From positions 129,446 to 193,445 of the forward strand of contig NSJX01000046.1 of NCBI GenBank assembly GCA_002286715.1: a stretch of DNA of 64,000 nucleotides, given 5' to 3'. Positions within the stretch are counted from its first letter, which is position 1. Every line of letters starts with the position of its first letter. The notes under the pieces are model-generated. The model made no database searches. It saw only the letters and a list, made by a program, of their open reading frames with translations, and was not told the origin of the DNA. Origin of the DNA: Dentipellis sp. KUC8613. Taxonomy: Eukaryota; Basidiomycota; Agaricomycetes; Russulales; Hericiaceae. A program made the translations under genes and the position numbers. Below are positions 57,970 to 64,000 of the stretch, one piece after another.

Positions 57970-60372
57970 ATGTCCAGGTTCTACGCCTATCTCGATTTCT
58001 TCGCTCTCGGACTATCTGTCGCCGTCATCTTCTGGCTTCGTTCCCGCCGCCGTCGGTCTGGTGTCCCTCCAGGCCCGCCCGGGAGAGGCCTGCTGTCTGA
58101 CAATAGGGCTGAGCTTCAGGAAAGCGGTCAGCCCCGTTGGGTGGTATTCGACCGATGGGCGAAGCAATATGGTGTGCTTTCAACGATTTGTGTGGTAGAC
58201 TCTTTGTTGCTGAACAAGTTTCAGGACCCATTTTCAGTGTTCGCTTGGGTCTCCGCACTGAGATCGGTGAGTGATGCTGCAATTATTTCCTCGCATTGAG
58301 GCCTTAGCCGCGTGAGTATCCAGTGATCACGGATACTCAAGTCGCATGGGATTTACTCGAGAAGCGCGGTGACATCTATTCGAGCCGCCCAAGGAACATA
58401 GTAGGGTGAGTGGACTTACGGTTCAATCGTCCCACTATTAACATTTCTCAGAGGCGAGATCTTGTCGAAGAATCTCCGAGGAGTCTTTGCACCCTACGGC
58501 GACCGATGGCGAAAATTCCGCAAGGTAGGCGCGACGCATATCTGAGTTGCACGGGTCCCCGCTGACTCGAATTTCCTTTCTGGTTAGGTCTTGAACATCG
58601 GCCTGAGCGGCAAGCAAGCGTTGACATACCGTCAATTTCAATCGTTGGAGTCATGCTTACTTCTCGAGGAGATCTTGCAGGACCCTGCCTCATTCTCCCA
58701 TTCGATGGAGAGGTAACGGACGCTTCTTTTCGTACTCGAAGTAGTCCCTAACTTGCGATGGTTCTTTAAGGTATAGTATGTCGACGGCCTTCGCAGTGAG
58801 CTACGGTAACCGCATACGGACCGTTGAGGATCGCATCGTTAAAGAACACGACGAAAGCTTCGCGGGTAAGCGTCTCGGCAATCCTATGACAAAGCGACTG
58901 ATGCTGACCGCCATCCCAGCGTTAGTGCAGTAAGTGTTCAATTAACGGCTTCACGATAGTGGTGCTAAATATACACATTCTGGTTTTTGTCATGAAGAGC
59001 CGTGTAAGTCCACATCCTCTGTCGAAAAAAGGTACCGTCGCTTACGTCCGAGTCCGGTTTTTTAGTATTCCAGGGCGCTATATAGTCGAACATGTACGTA
59101 CACGTCATGCAATTATACGTCCAAGCTGACCCTGCTTCAGATCCCGGCTCTGCTGTACCTTCCTGTATGCACTTTCCGTTCGTTTCGACTGAGGAGAGTT
59201 TTGCCTCATCCGTTCTTTCAGAAATGTCTCCAATGGTTCCGCTGGGAAGCCGAAGCCAGGCACGAAATCGACGTGCGCCTGCTCTCCTCGTATCTGCACC
59301 AGGTGCGAGACAAGATGGAGCAAGGCTCCGTCAAGGAATCCCTGTCGTCTCGTATCTTGTCTATGAAGCTCCCTGCAGGGTACACTGAGGTCGGCGTAGC
59401 TTACGCCGCCGCTGCGCCTTACATGGCGGGTGTCGATACCGTGAGTTATTTCGACCTTGTGCAGGTGATAGGCTGGCGCTTATGGTGGTTTTCTCGGGCA
59501 GACGTCGGCCACTCTGCACGTCTTCATGCGTACGCGTTTTCATTACTCGTGATTCCCGCTAAACTTTACTCGATGCTGCTACTAGTGGCGATGCTGCATT
59601 ATCCGGATGCCATGAAGAAAGCGCAGGCTGAACTGGATAGCGTGGTTGGCCGCGAGCGCCTTCCGACTTTCGAGGATGCGGATTTCCTGCCTTATTGCGG
59701 CGCTCTCATCAAGGAGGTCACAAGGTAGATTGCCCAGACCAACACATCCTCGTCATCTTCTAATTTTTCACAGATGGCGTCCCATTGGACCTCTCGGCGT
59801 CGCGCACGCAGTCACCCAGGACGATTACTACAACGGCTACTACATCCCTGCCGGTAGCACGGTCTGGGGTTCTATATAGTACGGCCATTTACCCCATCGC
59901 TCCGAATAAAACAATCTGACAGTCCGTGCGTGCCAGTTCCATGGCCAAAGACGAAAGAACGTTCCCCCAGGCAGACAAGTTCAGGCCTGAGCGCTTCCTG
60001 GAAACCACCGACCCCCGGCTCATCGAGTTCACCCTGCCCTTCGGCTTCGGTCGCCGGTTCTGTCCAGGCATGCACGTAGCCTTGCAGTCGGTCTATATCA
60101 TCGTCGTCCGGTATGCCCCCTTGTATATTCTCTCCTTCATCGGAATTCTAAGTACACCATCGTGCAGCATTCTGTGGGCATTCAACGTGGTGCCTCCAGT
60201 CGATGATGCCGGACGGCCTATCCTACCCGATTCGGAGGCTTTCACGCAGAAGAGCATCGTGAGGCAGCCGGCGCCGTTCAAGTTCTTGTTGACCCCGCGG
60301 GGTCCCGAGGTCGCAAAGATGGTCGAGATGGAAGCGAGTGAGGCTCAAGAGGTGCTGAAAGAGTGGGAATAA
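57970..60372 (+). CDS. Cytochrome P450 (P450-7), different family, intact
   Basis: About 500 residues in about thirteen exons. It starts MSRFYAYLDFFALGLS, with anchor, basic stop RSRRRRSG and hinge VPPGPPG. Exons give PIFSVRLGLRTEI, VAWDLLEKRGDIYSSRPRN, GVFAPYGDRWRKFRK, STAFAVSYGNRI, IPALLYLP and KCLQWFRWEAEARHEID. The I-helix is assembled over two introns: AGVDT then TSATLHVFM then LAMLHYPDAMKK, with canonical borders (introns about 59439-59499 and 59528-59584). Then ExxR as EVTR, MAKDERTFPQADKFRPERFL, heme loop FGFGRRFCPG and C terminus EVLKEWE. Exon pattern and sequence differ from P450-1 to -6, so it is a separate P450 family. No defect. Confidence 0.88.
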
Positions 60373-61279
60373 AGATGGGGGCGATACATAGGACTTTTTG
60401 AATGAATTGCGTATGGTTGTGTCATATGCATCTGTATCTGCAAATATGATTGACAAATTCGTCACAATGAGGATAGCAAATTTCATTAGGGGTAGTTCAG
60501 CAACCATAAACGATAGTTTCTCACGAGCGTTTCTCCTGCCAAATTTGGAGAGACGATGATAAACGATGTCGCGTCTCTCTTTCCGTTTCTTGTGTCCAAA
60601 TCTTTTTGAAAAGCGAAAGCTTGTTCAATAGGGACAGCTTCTACATCGTTTCTGTGCCGCTTCTGGCCAGCCGAGTCCTCTGACGGCGTGTGACAATCAG
60701 TGACTATGTGACTACCTCCGAGCCTAAGGCAGCTACCGGCGCCGTGCCTCACGTCGGCCGCGACCACGTCGTTATCGTCGGCAACGACGACGATGAACTC
60801 CCATTTCCCCAAATGTCTCCATAACGACGTACACACACCATTTGAAAGCTACATTCTTCAGGGTACAAATGTATATGCATTTCCTATGATCCATGCCCAG
60901 TATGGGTAGCGACCTCGTTATGATTGATTGCGCGGACGTCTTTGAAAAAGGTGGGCACGACGACTGCCACAGTGGGCGGGGTAGGCGGCAGGCATCGGGC
61001 GACGCACGGGCGGGCACGGTGACATTGCTCGAGTCGGCGGCCCGATGTATATCCCATGCGTGACTGACGGCCAAAACCGTTCGCGGTCAGCGGAGCTTTT
61101 CGGAGCTTTTCAAGGCCGAAAGCTTTCAGTCCGAAAACGGTTTTGAGAAACACTCGTGAGAAGCTATCGTTTATGGTTGCTGAACTACCCCTTAGATCTG
61201 GTTCGTTACGGAGATTATACAACAAATTGAGATAAGACAGTGATTTAGAATATATGAATCGTACGTTCCCCCGAGTCCA
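60373..61279. other. Gap largely filled by a transposon
   Basis: 3' flank of P450-7, then the MITE at 60489-61191, then 88 bp before the small minus-strand ORF. Confidence 0.6.
60489..61191. mobile_element. Non-autonomous DNA transposon (MITE), PIF/Harbinger-like
   Basis: 703 bp with 47-bp terminal inverted repeats: left 60489-60535, right 61145-61191, matching with only two mismatches. The ends read GGGGTAGTTCAGCAACC inward. Both ends are flanked by TTA (60486-60488 and 61192-61194), a 3-bp target duplication of the TWA type that is characteristic of PIF/Harbinger elements. There is no transposase inside, and the open stretches are not recognisable. The near-identical ends point to a recent insertion. 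Confidence 0.85.
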
Positions 61280-61582
61280 TCACACACGGCGCCTTAGAAT
61301 CTCCTTCATCTGCTGCTCGGAAATGCGCTCCATCGTGTCGCTACGCTTGATGACGAATGTTTTCCCTTCAGTGACATTCAACCCATACTCTAGGACATCA
61401 CACGTTCTCGGAATTTCATCCGTCGGGTCGGTATATGTTAATGTCTGGCCTACGAGTTCCGGCCCAACGCTGTCAGCAGAGGCAACCGTTGCATCGACGG
61501 TGGGTACCGGAGACTCGGAGGCTGGCGCTGGATCTCCAAGTGGCCATTCATGATCTGGGTTAAAATTCCTGATTTCTTCCAT
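61280..61582 (-). CDS. Hypothetical small acidic protein
   Basis: A 100-codon intronless frame starting MEEIRNFNPDHEWPLGD, rich in Pro, Ser, Asp and Glu in the first half; the second half reads YTDPTDEIPRTCDVLEYG and ends EEQ-like MKEILRRRV. The frame has a plausible start but no recognised domain and could be chance. Confidence 0.4.
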   Translation of the reverse strand: MEEIRNFNPDHEWPLGDPAPASESPVPTVDATVASADSVGPELVGQTLTYTDPTDEIPRTCDVLEYGLNVTEGKTFVIKRSDTMERISEQQMKEILRRRV

Positions 61583-61786
61583 CCTATAACTAGGGATTCA
61601 GGATGGTTTATTCAGAGAGTCGGCTTGCATACAGACATTATGTCATTAGCTTCTGCTAGCAGAGTGTTCTGCTGATGTGGGGGCAAACGGGGATAATCCT
61701 GCGTCATAATGACTGTAAGGCCGACGTAGGCGGCAAACTTGATTCGAAAGCAGCTGCAGGAAAAGTATAAGTGTATCGCCCAAAAG

Positions 61787-62071
61787 TCAAAGACGAACGC
61801 CGACGCACTCTTCGAGGCTTAGGGGCTCCGAAACACAGATCGCGTTGCATTTCATGAGATACTCGGCACGTCCCCGCTCGTCATTCGGAGAAGGTTTTGT
61901 GCGGGGGTTCTCGGCATCCTGGTACCACCTGATGCCCATCTCTCGGTGTAGTTGATGCAAGTCAGGTCGATTCCTGACCTTTCGCGCAACTTTCTCGATG
62001 GCGGTCATGTACTTGGCAACCATTTGCTTTTGCCATTCGTAGGATTGGGGGAGTGCAAAAGTAGTAGACAT
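61787..62071 (-). CDS. Hypothetical small basic protein
   Basis: A 94-codon intronless frame starting MSTTFALPQSYEWQKQMV, with a helical basic stretch (IEKVARKVRNRPDLHQLH) and ending LSLEECVGVRL. It resembles no family I know. The frame extends upstream in phase to 62173, but the ATG at 62071 is the better start. It is divergent from RPN1 with 204 bp between starts. Confidence 0.4.
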   Translation of the reverse strand: MSTTFALPQSYEWQKQMVAKYMTAIEKVARKVRNRPDLHQLHREMGIRWYQDAENPRTKPSPNDERGRAEYLMKCNAICVSEPLSLEECVGVRL

Positions 62072-62275
62072 TATAAAGAAGTTAAAGTAGAATCCAGTAG
62101 TCAGTGTTTGACTGGATAAGTCCAGTTGAAGGGGCCGCAGTGCACTGACGCCCGTAACGTATGGTCGTGACATACGTGTAACGCATTACGCGTGACATTG
62201 AGGCGTGTGACACGACGCGCGTCGGGTCGCGGTCATTTGAAGAGAGCCAAGTTCACCTCTTCCTCTACAATCATC

Positions 62276-64000
62276 ATGCCCGCAGCCGTGAAACTCGACG
62301 TTCCATCCGAAGATCCCAAGAAGAAGGAAAAGGTTGCGAAAGATGTCAATGGAAAACCGGTTCCTGAGGCGAAGGAGGGCGAGGAGCTCGTACGTGCAGC
62401 TATATTCATCTCGTGTGCGGGGTACTGAATAGTCTGTGCATTCGTCATCTAGTCGGAGGAGGACTTGCAGTTGAAGGGAGAGCTTGAGATGCTTGTTGAG
62501 CGGCTTAAGGTTCGTGTGAAGCACTGCCAAGATGTCGGGTGCAGCGACGTGCAGGATGGTTCCGAATGCCGTTCTTAAGTTCTGCTTCGCCTGCATCTGT
62601 AATGTCTATTCGTTTTCTGCAGGAAACTAATATGTGGAATACAGGAACCAGATACTTCGCTCTACCGCCCTGCTTTAGAGACTCTCCGAACGCTCATCCG
62701 AACATCGACATCCTCCATGACATCAGTCCCGAAGCCTCTTAAATTCCTTCGACCACATTACCCCGACCTTCAGACCCTATGGGAGACATGGCCTCCTTCA
62801 GAAGACAAGGTATGCACGCTACGTCTATATTTTTACGCAGCTGATCTCACCTATGCGCAGAGTTTGTTTGCCGATATCCTCTCTGTCCTTGCTATGACCT
62901 ACTCCGATACCCAACCCCGAGGGACACTTCGCTACCGCCTCCTTGCCACCTCGCTACTCCCCTCGTCTTCCTCGCTTCATGACCCCAGCGACTGGGGCCA
63001 CGAGTACGTCCGCCACCTTGCCGCCGAGCTCGGCGAAGAGTTTGTTCTGCGCGAGCAGACTGAACTCGGAGAGCTTATCACCGAGGAACCTGACTCCACA
63101 CTCGCTATCCCTCCTCCGACATCCACGCCCGACGAAGCCGCGGCGGATAGTGAGAAGAAGGATGAGGCTAAGGAGGCGGAGGACAAGGAGAAGAGGGAGA
63201 AGGAGCTGCAGGAGGCGAAGGAGCTGGAGAAGAGGCGGCGGACACCGATTGACGTTGGCACGACGGACGACCTGCGCGCGCTCGCCATCCAGTGCGCGAA
63301 GTTCCTCGTGCACCATAACGCAGAGCCCGACGCGGTGGATCTGCTGCAGGAACTCGAGATCATCGACAGGGTGGTCGAGCTTGTTGACGAGAACACGTAC
63401 GCGCGTGTTTGCGCGTACATGGTCGCGTAAGTATACCATTCATCCGGTCAAAACACGGGGCTAATGCGCAATCGTAGATGTGTGAACCTCCTCCCGCCAG
63501 ACGACGACATCACGTTCCTGCGCACTGCTCACCAGATCTACGAGCAACACCAGAAATTCCCAGAAGCCCTCGCGCTCGCAATTCGTCTCAATGACGCCGA
63601 GCTCATTCGGAAAGACTTCAATGCACCGGGCAATCGGTTAGTTTTCATCGTAGCTGTTTCTGTTATGTGCTTACCGTTCTCGTAAGGTCAATGAAGCGCC
63701 AGCTGGCCTTCATTCTCGCGCGAGCGCAAACACCTCTGGAGTGGTTGCAGTCGACATCCGAGGATGGCGAGCCCGAGGAATTGCCGGAAGACCTCTTGGA
63801 GTGCTTGTCCAATTCGCGATTAAGCACCGCATTCCGCGAATTTGGGAAGGAGCTGGGCGTAGAGGAGGCCAAGAGCCTGGAGGACGTGTACAAGAGCCAC
63901 CTCGAGAACACAAGTAAGCGGTCTTCACTTATGCATCCAGTGCGACGTACTAATCTGGCCATGCAGGATCATCTACGGCCAACATCGACTCCGCGCGAGG
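62276..64000 (+). CDS. RPN1: 26S proteasome regulatory subunit RPN1 (PSMD2), 5' part
   Basis: Scaffold of the 19S base that binds ubiquitin receptors and shuttle factors. Start at 62276: MPAAVKLDVPSEDPKKKEK. Then SEEDLQLKGELEMLVERLK joins EPDTSLYRPALETLRTLIR (acceptor at 62645, gaatacag), MTSVPKPLKFLRPHYPDL, FADILSVLAMTYSDTQPRG, LGEEFVLREQTELGELITE, a charged low-complexity insert (EKKDEAKEAEDKEKREKE) common in this family, CVNLLPPDDDITFLRTAH, FPEALALAIRLND, RKDFNAPGN and MKRQLAFILARAQTPLEW. About 430 residues are visible; the repeat region and C terminus lie past the window end. Confidence 0.95.

Noticed and set aside
59439..59584. Apparent missing splice acceptor and in-frame read-through in the I-helix of P450-7
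   Set aside because: The region resolves into two short GT-AG introns with a 28-bp exon (TSATLHVFM) between them, restoring a normal AGVDTTS motif.
18418..60372. Classical secondary-metabolite cluster
   Set aside because: No PKS, NRPS, terpene synthase or prenyltransferase was recognised; only tailoring-type enzymes are present.
1..64000. CRISPR arrays, prokaryotic operons or phage genes
   Set aside because: The window is intron-rich eukaryotic DNA, and no regularly spaced short repeats were found.

Overview
The window is nuclear DNA of a filamentous basidiomycete, most likely an Agaricomycete of the Polyporales type. Genes are cut by many 45-70 bp GT-AG introns, there are several DUF6533-type membrane proteins, cytochrome P450 genes lie in tandem arrays, and housekeeping genes are of fungal type. 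Most single open frames are only pieces of genes, so the models below were joined by hand across introns. Gene ends are better supported than individual splice sites.

Layout. 1-4 kb: a 13-exon DUF6533 membrane protein and decayed membrane-protein sequence. 4.5-12 kb: compact housekeeping block with fatty acid 2-hydroxylase, the splicing factor YJU2, a Mis14/NSL1 kinetochore subunit and a medium-chain acyl-CoA synthetase. 13.7-18.3 kb: two more DUF6533 genes in tandem. 18.4-29.5 kb: a two-copy tandem duplication, each copy carrying two different P450 genes. In copy 1 the first P450 is intact and the second is dead; in copy 2 it is the reverse. 29.8-41.9 kb: two near-identical aldo-keto reductase genes in inverted orientation around an alternative oxidase and a cellular RNA-dependent RNA polymerase. 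42.5-49.8 kb: an unrecognised cysteine-rich protein gene and two intact P450s of the same group, with decayed pieces of both gene types between them. 50.2-57.1 kb: prolyl-tRNA synthetase and mitochondrial isoleucyl-tRNA synthetase. 58-60.4 kb: a P450 of another family. 60.5-61.2 kb: a short DNA transposon (MITE) with clean terminal inverted repeats. 61.3-62.1 kb: two small unknown ORFs. 62.3 kb to the end: proteasome subunit RPN1, cut by the window edge.

The 18-50 kb block looks like an expanding oxidation/reduction island: P450s, carbonyl reductases and a mitochondrial alternative oxidase, with no backbone synthase (PKS, NRPS or terpene synthase) seen. Detoxification, or tailoring of compounds made elsewhere, is a reasonable inference but is not shown by the sequence. 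The P450/AKR/RdRP/AKR/P450 arrangement is roughly mirror-symmetrical and is the most unusual large-scale structure here.
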